Source of the DNA: an uncultured Eudoraea sp. | GTDB lineage: Bacteria > Bacteroidota > Bacteroidia > Flavobacteriales > Flavobacteriaceae | Direction: 5' to 3' | NCBI GenBank assembly: GCA_905479615.1 | Contig: CAJQNH010000233.1 | Coordinates: forward strand, 1 to 22,910 | DNA: 22,910 bases | Notes under the pieces: model-generated | What the model saw: the letters and a program-made list of their open reading frames with translations, nothing else | What the model was told of the DNA's origin: nothing | Databases searched by the model: none | Shown: piece after piece, positions 6,803 to 14,340 of the stretch | How positions within the stretch are numbered: position 1 is the stretch's first letter | Layout: each line of letters opens with the position of its first letter | Translations under genes and position numbers: made by a program

Positions 6803-7441
6803 CTAAATTTTAAAAGTTTTAAAATCTAACGGGTCAAAATTTCTGAAATGGCCATTTAAATCAATGAGCACCTTAGTACGGTTAACTTCATTTAGAACCT
6901 GAATGGTAGTCACTAAATGATTCATTATAAATTGCAATCGTTCCCTTTCACTGGCTAACTGCAAGAGCTGATATTCCTGTTCAAATGAAAGACCCATTTT
7001 GTGGGCAAGGGTATAGCTATTAAACAATTCTATTTCAATGGGCGCAAAAGGAACTTCCATCAGTTGATATAACTCCTTAAGTTTTTGGAATACCTCTTGT
7101 TTTGCAGTTATTTCACTGTCCTTAATATTATCTATGAATTGTACCTCACCACCTGCATATAACCTATTATTTAAAGTGTTGTTAAAGCTAATCACCCTAA
7201 ATATCTGCCTTGCAACACATACTACATCCATAGCACCACTGTCATAGGTGTTTACAACTTCCATTAACTGAACCTCCGTTCCATAAGCAATATTATCTTC
7301 AATATAGACCGGTATGCCAAAAGTAATAGCCTCTTTACGGCAATCATTTATAAGTTGTTTATACCTTTCTTCAAAAATGTGTAAAGGCACATTTTCACCA
7401 GGAAAGAAAACAGATTGCAAAGGAAAAAAGGGTAGTGTCAT
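6803..7441 (-). CDS. LON peptidase substrate-binding domain protein (no protease domain)
   Basis: 212 residues that correspond to the N-terminal substrate-recognition domain of Lon alone. It begins MTLPFFPLQSVFFPGENVPL, then HIFEERYKQLI, the family signature. There is no AAA+ or Ser-Lys protease domain, and the stop is genuine, so it is the free-standing family rather than a broken lon. Such proteins are widespread in Bacteroidota; their role is not settled, though adaptor or chaperone-like functions are often supposed. Divergent from lysA across about 160 bases. On the minus strand a TTG is followed 20 bases later by TATTTTTA, a near-consensus promoter. Confidence 0.9.
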   Translation of the reverse strand: MTLPFFPLQSVFFPGENVPLHIFEERYKQLINDCRKEAITFGIPVYIEDNIAYGTEVQLMEVVNTYDSGAMDVVCVARQIFRVISFNNTLNNRLYAGGEVQFIDNIKDSEITAKQEVFQKLKELYQLMEVPFAPIEIELFNSYTLAHKMGLSFEQEYQLLQLASERERLQFIMNHLVTTIQVLNEVNRTKVLIDLNGHFRNFDPLDFKTFKI

Positions 7442-7509
7442 ATCAGGAATTTTCTCTAAAAATACAAAGCGAACTACATTGTCGCAAATGGTACACTATA
7501 TACATTTGT

Positions 7510-7517
7510 TATATTTG
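7510..7517 (+). promoter_or_regulatory. Candidate -7 box upstream of lysA (TATATTTG)
   Basis: Exact TAnnTTTG match in the spacer between the LON-domain gene and lysA. It lies 88 bases before the chosen lysA start, so it would give a long leader. I see no aptamer-like structure in that leader. Confidence 0.3.
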
Positions 7518-7605
7518 TAACTTTTTGTTTTATTTATAATTATTATGTGTTTTATTTTGTGTAATAGCTCCAAGTATTTTAATTTTGTTTAAAAGCAGGG
7601 TTATG

Positions 7606-8847
7606 ATGAAGTATACCGATCTATTAAACATTACAAAGGAGTATGGAAATCCTGTTTATGTTTACGATGCTGAAAAGATAAAATTCCAGTTCAACAGGCT
7701 ATCTAATGCCTTTAAAACGGTTAAAAACTTAAAACTAAATTACGCGGCAAAAGCACTTTCCAACCTTACAATACTGAGGTTAATGAATGATCTTGGGAGT
7801 GGTTTAGACACCGTATCAATACAAGAGGTAAAACTAGGTCTTCTGGCTGGTTTTAAACCTGAGGAAATCATTTATACCCCCAATGGAGTTTCTTTGGAAG
7901 AAATTGAAGAAGCCGCAGCCTTAGGGGTGCGAATAAATATTGATAATCTTTCTGTCCTGGAGCAATTTGGGAGCAAACACCCGGACATTCCGGTATGTAT
8001 TAGAATAAACCCACATGTAATGGCAGGTGGTAATTCTAATATATCGGTGGGCCATATTGATTCAAAATTTGGTATTAGCATCCATCAAATTCCTCATTTA
8101 TTGAGAATTGTTGAATTAACTCAAATGACAATCAACGGTATACATATGCATACCGGGAGTGATATTTTGGATATTGAAGTGTTTTTATATGCTTCAGAAA
8201 TTCTCTTTGAAACTGCGAAAAATTTTAGAGAGCTGGACTTTATAGATTTTGGAAGCGGATTTAAAGTGCCATATAAAGAAGGAGATATAGAAACCAATAT
8301 TGAGGAATTAGGCGAAAAATTAAGTAGCAGGTTTAATGAATTTTGTGAAGAGTATGGAAAAGAATTGACTTTAGCTTTTGAACCCGGGAAGTTTCTTGTA
8401 AGTGAAGCCGGATACTTTCTTGCAAAAGTAAATGTGGTAAAACAGACTACTTCTACCGTTTTTGCAAGTGTAGATTCGGGCTTTAACCATCTAATTCGTC
8501 CCATGTTATACGGTGCCAATCATCAAATTTTTAACATCTCCAATCCGGTAGGTAAGGAACGCTATTATTCCGTAGTAGGTTATATCTGTGAAACCGATAC
8601 TTTTGCCAATAACAGGAGGATCAATGAAATTTCAGAAGGCGATGTCCTTTGTTTCAAAAATGCAGGGGCTTATTGCTTTAGTATGGCCAGTAATTACAAT
8701 TCCAGATACAGACCGGCTGAAGTCCTTTGGTACGAGGGTAAATCTGTACTTATACGGGAAAGAGAATCTTTTGATGACCTCATCAGGAACCAAATTGATG
8801 TTAAAGATTTGTTTGAAGCAAAGAATCAAAAGGCCTCAATAAAATAA
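7606..8847 (+). CDS. lysA: Diaminopimelate decarboxylase
   Basis: PLP enzyme of fold type III that decarboxylates meso-diaminopimelate to L-lysine, the last step of lysine synthesis. About 413 residues. The start is chosen at the second ATG of an ATGATG pair (7603/7606), which places AGCAGGG at 7594-7600 five bases upstream; 7603 is equally possible and a TTG at 7585 is not favoured. The Schiff-base lysine is in NYAAKALSN at about residue 49. HMHTGSD supplies the histidine that stacks on PLP, and EPGKFLV and the GSG phosphate-binding loop are present. The C-terminal barrel has ICETDTF, carrying the cysteine and acidic residues that complete the partner's active site, and NAGAYCFSMASNYNSRYRP. 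No other lysine genes adjoin it. Confidence 0.95.
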   Translation: MKYTDLLNITKEYGNPVYVYDAEKIKFQFNRLSNAFKTVKNLKLNYAAKALSNLTILRLMNDLGSGLDTVSIQEVKLGLLAGFKPEEIIYTPNGVSLEEIEEAAALGVRINIDNLSVLEQFGSKHPDIPVCIRINPHVMAGGNSNISVGHIDSKFGISIHQIPHLLRIVELTQMTINGIHMHTGSDILDIEVFLYASEILFETAKNFRELDFIDFGSGFKVPYKEGDIETNIEELGEKLSSRFNEFCEEYGKELTLAFEPGKFLVSEAGYFLAKVNVVKQTTSTVFASVDSGFNHLIRPMLYGANHQIFNISNPVGKERYYSVVGYICETDTFANNRRINEISEGDVLCFKNAGAYCFSMASNYNSRYRPAEVLWYEGKSVLIRERESFDDLIRNQIDVKDLFEAKNQKASIK

Positions 8848-8864
8848 AGCAGCTGAATTTTCGT

Positions 8865-8872
8865 TAGTTTTG
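8865..8872 (+). promoter_or_regulatory. -7 box of the thioredoxin-like gene (TAGTTTTG)
   Basis: Exact TAnnTTTG, 36 bases before the ATG at 8909, just past the lysA stop. It gives the gene a promoter independent of lysA. Confidence 0.4.
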
Positions 8873-8908
8873 GTACAGTATTTGGACTAATTACTCAAAT
8901 CAAATCCT

Positions 8909-9442
8909 ATGAAATTTAAGACCCTGGCAATTACTAAACCTATTCTTGTAGTCTTTATTGGTTTATTAACCTTTACGTCAAGTGCTCAGGAAGTTAATTG
9001 GCTTAGCTGGAATGAAGCTACATCGCTGGCAGCGACAGACAAGAATCCAAAGAAAATATTTGTAGATGTCTATACTGATTGGTGTGGCTGGTGCAAAAAA
9101 ATGGATAAGGATACTTTTCAAAATGCTGAAGTGGCAGAATACATGACCAGTAACTTTTATATGGTTAAGCTGGATGGAGAAGGGAAAGAACCTATTGATT
9201 TTAAAGGCAAGACCTATAAGTATGTACCTTCCGGTAAAAGAGGTTACCATGAGTTTGCTGCGGCTCTATTGCAAGGCCGGTTAAGCTATCCGACTGTGGT
9301 ATTCATGGATGCGCAATTTAATATGCTCTCTCCTGTACCCGGATATCAAAAACCAGAGCCCTTTTTAAATATTGCCCGATACTTCGGAGATAATATTTAC
9401 CTGGAAAAAGACTGGAAAACCTATAGTGGTAATGTAAAATAG
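8909..9442 (+). CDS. Secreted thioredoxin-family protein (CGWC)
   Basis: 177 residues. A signal peptide covers about residues 1-26 (ending FTSSAQ). A thioredoxin fold follows, with FVDVYTDWCGWCKKMD: the redox-active pair is Cys59 and Cys62. The segment LSYPTVVF supplies the cis-proline. The CGWC centre and the following KMDKDTF resemble the DUF255/thioredoxin_7 group and the C-terminal domain of DsbD rather than cytoplasmic TrxA (CGPC). It likely works in the periplasm as a thiol-disulfide reductase or isomerase; the partner is unknown. Convergent with guaB, the two stop codons being 1 base apart with no terminator between. Confidence 0.9.
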   Translation: MKFKTLAITKPILVVFIGLLTFTSSAQEVNWLSWNEATSLAATDKNPKKIFVDVYTDWCGWCKKMDKDTFQNAEVAEYMTSNFYMVKLDGEGKEPIDFKGKTYKYVPSGKRGYHEFAAALLQGRLSYPTVVFMDAQFNMLSPVPGYQKPEPFLNIARYFGDNIYLEKDWKTYSGNVK

Positions 9443-9443
9443 A

Positions 9444-10916
9444 TTACCTGCTGTAGTTCGGAGATTCCTTTGTAATTGTCACATCATGAGGATGGCCCTC
9501 ATTAATACCGCTAGCAGTAATCTTTACAAATCTTCCGATTTCTTTTAAAGTGTCAATATCTTTTGAACCGCAATAACCCATCCCGGCCCGCAGACCGCCT
9601 ACAAATTGATGTATACTTTCATATAGTTCCCCTTTATAGGGAACACGGCCAACAATACCTTCCGGCACCAATTTATTAATATCATCTTCCACGTCCTGGA
9701 AATACCGGTCCTTACTTCCTTCCTTCATGGCCTCCACAGATCCCATTCCTCTATAGGATTTAAATTTTCTGCCTTCGTAAATAATTGTCTCTCCTGGAGA
9801 TTCTTTAGTCCCCGCCAACAAAGACCCCAGCATAACACAATCTGCGCCTGCGGCAATGGCTTTTGGGATATCTCCCGTATAACGTATTCCTCCATCAGCA
9901 ATAACAGGAACCCCACTGCCTTTAATAGCGGCAGCGACTTCCAATACAGCCGAGAATTGTGGAAACCCAACACCTGCTACAACTCTAGTTGTACAAATTG
10001 AACCAGGTCCTATGCCCACTTTAACAGCATCAGCCCCGGCCTCTACTAAATATTTTGCAGCATCCGCAGTGGCAATATTACCTACTACAACATCAAGCTC
10101 CGGGAATTGTTTTTTTACATCCTTAAGGATATTAACAACGCCCTTTGTATGACCATGAGCTGTATCTATTACAATCGCATCAACCCCCGCCACTACCAGA
10201 GCTTCTGTCCTTTTCAAGGCATCGGGAGTTACGCCTATAGCGGCTGCAACCCGTAACCTTCCATATTTATCTTTATTTGATATTGGCTTTTGGGTAAGCT
10301 TTGTAATATCCCTGAAAGTGATAAGTCCAACAAGTTTGTTTGAACTATTTACAACCGGAAGTTTTTCTATTTTATTGATCTGAAGTATACCCTCCGCCTG
10401 CTCCAGGGAAGTCCCTTCTGCAACAGTAATAAGATTGGATTTGGTCATTACCTCAGCAATAGGACGGTTGTTGTCTTTTTCAAACCTGAGGTCTCTGTTG
10501 GTCACAATACCGATAAGTTTTTGATTTTCATCAACAATAGGAATACCACCTATACTGTGTTCCCGCATATTTGCTTTGGCGTCGCCGACCAATGCATCAA
10601 GATGTAATGTCACCGGATCCAAAATCATCCCGCTTTCAGCTCTTTTTACTTTTCGAACCTTGATTGCCTGTTGCTCAATGGTCATATTCTTATGTAATAC
10701 ACCAATACCTCCTTCACGGGCCATAGCAATCGCCATTTGTGATTCAGTAACAGTATCCATAGCCGCTGAAACTATGGGGATATTTATGGTAATGTTCCTG
10801 GTAAACTTTGTCTGAATACTTACTTCTCTGGGGAGTATTTCGGAATAGGCAGGCACTAAAAGGACATCATCGTATGTGAGGCCTTCTCCAAGTATTTTAT
10901 TAAGGTGAGCTTCCAT
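9444..10916 (-). CDS. guaB: Inosine-5'-monophosphate dehydrogenase
   Basis: Catalyses NAD-dependent oxidation of IMP to XMP, the committed step of GMP synthesis. 490 residues, full length. The TIM barrel is interrupted by two CBS domains at about residues 95-150 and 157-208, which bind adenine or guanine nucleotides in the family. The catalytic loop is GIGPGSICTTR with Cys308; IADGGIRYTGD and MLGSLLAGT form the phosphate site. The flap with KDRYFQ carries the Arg-Tyr that activates water. The ATG at 10914-10916 is the usual N-terminus. A perfect -7 box and a 7-base inverted repeat lie directly upstream. It follows the flavoprotein cassette by 65 bases and may get some read-through from it. 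Confidence 0.97.
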   Translation of the reverse strand: MEAHLNKILGEGLTYDDVLLVPAYSEILPREVSIQTKFTRNITINIPIVSAAMDTVTESQMAIAMAREGGIGVLHKNMTIEQQAIKVRKVKRAESGMILDPVTLHLDALVGDAKANMREHSIGGIPIVDENQKLIGIVTNRDLRFEKDNNRPIAEVMTKSNLITVAEGTSLEQAEGILQINKIEKLPVVNSSNKLVGLITFRDITKLTQKPISNKDKYGRLRVAAAIGVTPDALKRTEALVVAGVDAIVIDTAHGHTKGVVNILKDVKKQFPELDVVVGNIATADAAKYLVEAGADAVKVGIGPGSICTTRVVAGVGFPQFSAVLEVAAAIKGSGVPVIADGGIRYTGDIPKAIAAGADCVMLGSLLAGTKESPGETIIYEGRKFKSYRGMGSVEAMKEGSKDRYFQDVEDDINKLVPEGIVGRVPYKGELYESIHQFVGGLRAGMGYCGSKDIDTLKEIGRFVKITASGINEGHPHDVTITKESPNYSR

Positions 10917-10917
10917 G

Positions 10918-10936
10918 GCAATTAAGGATTAATTGC
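10918..10936 (-). promoter_or_regulatory. 7-base inverted repeat abutting the guaB start codon
   Basis: GCAATTA (10918-10924) and TAATTGC (10930-10936) with a 5-base spacer, ending 1 base before the ATG and just downstream of the -7 box. As DNA it could be an operator over the transcription start; as RNA a hairpin that covers the ribosome landing site. Confidence 0.5.
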
Positions 10937-10939
10937 GTG

Positions 10940-10947
10940 CAAATATA
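10940..10947 (-). promoter_or_regulatory. -7 box of guaB (TATATTTG)
   Basis: Exact TAnnTTTG on the minus strand, 23 bases before the guaB ATG. The nearest upstream TTG is only 12 bases away, so the -33 element is not standard. Confidence 0.5.
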
Positions 10948-10981
10948 CTACATTTAAAACAACTTGAGGATTACTATTTTC

Positions 10982-11482
10982 TTACCGTTCCGAATTGATC
11001 GGAATCACCAGTTGATAGAGGACCAGGAACGAAGAAATCATAAATGTGACGGTCATCAATACGCCCGAAAAAACCACTATATATTTCATCCATTCAAGTC
11101 CGGACCATAAGACATAAATACCTCCGAATGTGAGGAGGATTGAAAGGAAAGGTTCTAAAGTAAGAAACAACTTTAGCTTTTTAGGCAGTCTGGTGAGCCA
11201 AACCAGAATTCCCAATAAGAAAAAAATAAACGACATGGACAAGATATGCGTATGGATAATTGTAAGCATTTCATACTTACTTTTCTTAAATCTCATGACT
11301 TGGGCTTCTTCGTCAGCCTCATTTCCTAAATAATTTTCCACAATACCATTTGGTGCAGCTGTACTGGTTTGATTTACAAATAAAAGCCCGGTATAAAATC
11401 CTATGGATAATACCAAAACAAATGATCCTACGAACCATTTGATCCCCACTGGTAATCTTTGTAAAAGACCATTGTAATTCAT
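10982..11482 (-). CDS. Four-helix membrane protein with HTH motif, partner of FMN-binding protein
   Basis: 166 residues with four hydrophobic segments at about 16-36, 74-96, 105-126 and 134-158, and short charged ends. A periplasmic or cytoplasmic loop of about 37 residues separates helices 1 and 2. Helix 2 opens with YEMLTIIHTHILSMSFIFFL: His77 and His79 at the membrane face could ligate haem or metal. The ATG overlaps the stop of the FMN-binding gene in TAATG, so translation is likely coupled. I do not recognise a named family. The inferred role is an inner-membrane electron donor or anchor for the flavoprotein, from gene order and topology only. Confidence 0.75.
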   Translation of the reverse strand: MNYNGLLQRLPVGIKWFVGSFVLVLSIGFYTGLLFVNQTSTAAPNGIVENYLGNEADEEAQVMRFKKSKYEMLTIIHTHILSMSFIFFLLGILVWLTRLPKKLKLFLTLEPFLSILLTFGGIYVLWSGLEWMKYIVVFSGVLMTVTFMISSFLVLYQLVIPINSER

Positions 11483-12018
11483 TACAAAAACTTGTTTTCC
11501 TGAAGTTCCCCAATTGTCTGGAGAAGTTTGTCCATTGACAAAGTCATGGATCGTACAGAGATAGTGGCTCCTGAAATAGCATCGATATTGTTTTCACAGC
11601 TTACTCTATCATTCCCCGTTTTTCCCAAAAATTGCTTCAGCCATCGTTTGCTTCCAATTTCACCTCCATAATCTTCTCTGTATACCAAAACTTTGGAATG
11701 AATAACCTTTAAGTCCCGATCGAATATCACCAGATAATCAAACTTGGCTGTTTTGCTTGGTGCATTACCCACAAATGCATAACCCAAAAGTTCAGAACTT
11801 TCAGATAAAGTAAAAAAATTAGCTCCGGTAATTTTTGTTGGAAGTTTACTATTGATTTCTTCCGGAACAAGGATTGGGATCATTTCTATGGTCGAAGATT
11901 CAAAAGTCTTTTCGATCTCCTTATTTACCTTCTTCTGAATAACTTTTGGAAGACCAAATCCGAATAATAGGAAGGACACCAGAATAATAGAAAAACAAAA
12001 TTGCTTGTGAAGCCACAT
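11482..12018 (-). CDS. Membrane-anchored FMN-binding domain protein (RnfG/NqrC-like, SGAT motif)
   Basis: 178 residues. A single hydrophobic segment at about residues 8-24 anchors it, with the rest outside the cytoplasm. The C-terminal FMN-binding domain has the YREDYGGEIGSKRW segment, matching the ETPG-like loop of the family, and DAISGATIS: SGAT at 149-152 is the known flavinylation motif in which the threonine (Thr152) receives FMN by a phosphoester bond made by ApbE. In Rnf and Nqr complexes such subunits pass electrons across the periplasmic side. Here no other Rnf or Nqr subunit is present; instead it lies between an outer-membrane barrel gene (80 bases upstream) and a four-helix protein (overlapping). 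apbE is not in the window. Confidence 0.85.
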   Translation of the reverse strand: MWLHKQFCFSIILVSFLLFGFGLPKVIQKKVNKEIEKTFESSTIEMIPILVPEEINSKLPTKITGANFFTLSESSELLGYAFVGNAPSKTAKFDYLVIFDRDLKVIHSKVLVYREDYGGEIGSKRWLKQFLGKTGNDRVSCENNIDAISGATISVRSMTLSMDKLLQTIGELQENKFL

Positions 12019-12022
12019 GAGG

Positions 12023-12030
12023 CAAATGTA
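12023..12030 (-). promoter_or_regulatory. Candidate internal -7 box before the FMN-binding gene (TACATTTG)
   Basis: Exact TAnnTTTG on the minus strand, 4 bases before the ATG at 12018. If active it would yield a leaderless message for the FMN-binding and four-helix genes, independent of the barrel gene. Confidence 0.35.
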
Positions 12031-12098
12031 TTAATTTAGATTTAATCTTAATAAGCTATTCATAAGGAAATTCTAATTTACTTTTAATTTTTGATGTA

Positions 12099-13277
12099 TC
12101 AGAACCAGACTCCGATTCCAAAATTTAATTGATTCGGAATATCGCTACCCTCAAGGGCATTACTTCTAAATTGATAGTCTCCTTTTACTACTACTCCTGT
12201 TACTATATGATAAGTTAAACCCGTGGTAATATCAGATCTGTTATAAGCATCATTTCTTTCTAATGCGCCATCCGTCTGGGCATGAGTATCATAGGACTCA
12301 AAGCGGGCAAAGGCAAAGAGTTTTTGCTTCTTTCCTTGTGGCAATAGATTAAACGCGCCTTCCACATACCAGCCCTGCAAGGCACTCCCTAAATCCTGTC
12401 CGGTAAGAGAGTTATAAGCTTCGGTATCCGACAACCATCCCTGAATAAATTGACCTCTGGCCATAAATCGTTTATAGGCATATCTTGCATCAAACCCCAG
12501 CATGGAGACACCTATACGTGCACCTTCTAACTTTTTAACATCATCTTCTGCCTGTGTCTTTCCAAGATAGGTGGCTAAACCTAACCTTAATCCACGAATA
12601 CCATAGTAGTCTACTTTGGCCGAAAAAGTGGGACTACTAACAGTGGATTGAATACCTTTTTGTCTCCCACTCCTAAGTCCGTTAGATCCCTTTAAAAAGC
12701 CATTAATACCTCCCTCTCCATCTGATTCTGCAGACTTGAAGCCGTTAAATATATAAGCCTGGTAGCCAAGGGAGATTGAGTTAAATCTTCCGGTTACGCC
12801 AACTCCGATTTCCCTCCATGTGGTGGGAACAATGACATTATCCACACCCGGACGTTCAGTTCCGTTAAAAGTGGTAGGTTCATGAAATTCATTAATTATT
12901 CCCATGGGGACAAGCATTAATCCACCTCTTAGATTCACATTATTCGCTACATTATAATTTATAAAAGCTTGTTCTACAAAGACCTCTTTAACATGTTCCA
13001 CTTCAATTTCGGTGACAAATTGTATCTTGTCGTTAAAATTATATCCAAACAGTAACACCAATCGTTGTACATCCAGTTCCCCATTGGCACCTTCGGGTTG
13101 ATTGTATAAAATTTCCCCGTATGCCCCTACGGTAACTGCCGATGCATAATTACCGGATATTAAACGTTGTGCGGCATTTATCTGCTTTTGCGGATCGAGC
13201 GTAATGGAATCTGTTTTAGTCTGTGCTATCATCATACCACAATAAAACAATAAAAAGACAAGGGTTGATTGTTTCAT
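12099..13277 (-). CDS. Outer-membrane porin-like beta-barrel protein
   Basis: 392 residues. A signal peptide ends at about residue 19 (GMMIAQ). The mature protein is built of alternating hydrophobic strands and polar turns and ends in phenylalanine (NFGIGVWF), the usual outer-membrane assembly signal. Segments such as VEQAFINYNVANNVNLRGG, then VPMGIINEFHEP resemble phosphate-selective (OprP/O-like) porins. There is no TonB plug or CarboxypepD domain. It heads a three-gene minus-strand unit with the FMN-binding and four-helix proteins. Substrate unknown; it may admit a soluble electron acceptor or metal complex, which is inference from the neighbours. Confidence 0.85.
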   Translation of the reverse strand: MKQSTLVFLLFYCGMMIAQTKTDSITLDPQKQINAAQRLISGNYASAVTVGAYGEILYNQPEGANGELDVQRLVLLFGYNFNDKIQFVTEIEVEHVKEVFVEQAFINYNVANNVNLRGGLMLVPMGIINEFHEPTTFNGTERPGVDNVIVPTTWREIGVGVTGRFNSISLGYQAYIFNGFKSAESDGEGGINGFLKGSNGLRSGRQKGIQSTVSSPTFSAKVDYYGIRGLRLGLATYLGKTQAEDDVKKLEGARIGVSMLGFDARYAYKRFMARGQFIQGWLSDTEAYNSLTGQDLGSALQGWYVEGAFNLLPQGKKQKLFAFARFESYDTHAQTDGALERNDAYNRSDITTGLTYHIVTGVVVKGDYQFRSNALEGSDIPNQLNFGIGVWF

Positions 13278-13331
13278 TTTAGTTGGTTATTTTTATTTAG
13301 ACTGATTATAAATACATTAAGAAATATGAGA

Positions 13332-13339
13332 CAAATATA
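13332..13339 (-). promoter_or_regulatory. -7 box of the porin-led operon (TATATTTG)
   Basis: Exact TAnnTTTG on the minus strand, 54 bases before the barrel gene ATG, giving a leader of about 50 bases. No exact TTG at standard spacing; TTT-CTC lies where it would be. Confidence 0.4.
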
Positions 13340-13442
13340 ATTTCAATATTTAAATTGAGAAAGTTTATTTATAATTAATCTAAATAATTTTTCAACTTTA
13401 ACAGTTTTGGAATATCACGACTTTAATTAGGGTAAAATAATC

Positions 13443-14309
13443 TTAATTATAGGCAGCAAAGAGTTCTGTAGCCTTATTATGTGCTGCTTCGAAGACCAAC
13501 CAGTTAACTCCGGTATCCACCTTGTTTTCAGTGAAATAAGACAGTAGTTTTTCAGTAGGCATATTTCCGGTTAATTCATCCTTGGCCATTGGACAGCCTC
13601 CAAACCCTCTTATAGCACCATCAAATCTGCGACAGCCTGCTTTATATGCCGCATCAACTTTTTCATGCCATCTGTTTGGTGTTGTATGCAAATGGGCTCC
13701 AAATTCAACATTCGGATATTTGGGAATTAAATGTGAAAATAAATAGTTTATATCTTCGGGGGTAGAGGTCCCAACTGTATCAGACAAGGACAGTATCCGA
13801 GCTCCCATATTAGCCAATTTTTCTGCCCATTCTCCAACAACTTCTACGCTCCATGGATCACCATATGGATTACCGAATCCCATGGATATATAAGTAACTA
13901 CCTCTTTGTTTGTTGTATAAGCTATTTCAAGTATTTTGTTCAATACATCAATTGACTGTGCGATGGTTTTATGCGTGTTACGCATTTGAAAATTCTCTGA
14001 AATGGAAAATGGATAACCCAAATAGTCAATCTCCGGGTGAACGCTTGCCTCATTTGCCCCTCGTACATTGGCTACAATAGCCAATAACTTACTCTTTGAT
14101 TTGGACAGGTCCAAATTTGAAAGGACTTCAGCAGTATCGGCCATCTGAGGTATGGCCCTGGGAGAAACAAAACTCCCAAAATCTATAGTATCAAAACCAC
14201 AACCCAGCAATGATTGAATGTATGCAATTTTCCTCTCAGTCGGAATAAAGCCTTTAATGCCTTGCATAGCATCTCTTGGACATTCAATAATCTTTACTGT
14301 TTCCGGCAT
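13443..14309 (-). CDS. Hydroxymethylglutaryl-CoA lyase family protein
   Basis: 288 residues, a TIM-barrel of the HMGL-like family. HMG-CoA lyase cleaves HMG-CoA to acetyl-CoA and acetoacetate at the end of leucine breakdown. Against the human enzyme I can place the PRD motif (Arg12, Asp13), FVSPRAIPQMAD, the two metal histidines in GAHLHTT (His206, His208) and the active-site cysteine in FGGCPMAKDELTGN (Cys239). Two differences stand out: Asp43 stands where the human enzyme has Glu72 (IDFGSF against IETTSF), and QGIKG replaces QNEK. The family is clear, but another acyl-CoA-type substrate is possible. It follows the LysE-type gene by 31 bases, probably in one message. Confidence 0.88.
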   Translation of the reverse strand: MPETVKIIECPRDAMQGIKGFIPTERKIAYIQSLLGCGFDTIDFGSFVSPRAIPQMADTAEVLSNLDLSKSKSKLLAIVANVRGANEASVHPEIDYLGYPFSISENFQMRNTHKTIAQSIDVLNKILEIAYTTNKEVVTYISMGFGNPYGDPWSVEVVGEWAEKLANMGARILSLSDTVGTSTPEDINYLFSHLIPKYPNVEFGAHLHTTPNRWHEKVDAAYKAGCRRFDGAIRGFGGCPMAKDELTGNMPTEKLLSYFTENKVDTGVNWLVFEAAHNKATELFAAYN

Positions 14310-14340
14310 ATGGTGAATCTAGTATTTACCAAAATTAGTG

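Noticed and set aside
7518..7605. Lysine riboswitch in the lysA leader
   Set aside because: Only about 85 AT-rich bases with no multi-helix junction; too short for the lysine aptamer.
8121..8519. Minus-strand frame of 132 codons inside lysA
   Set aside because: Antisense shadow; lysA motifs are intact across the same bases and the shadow has no domain.
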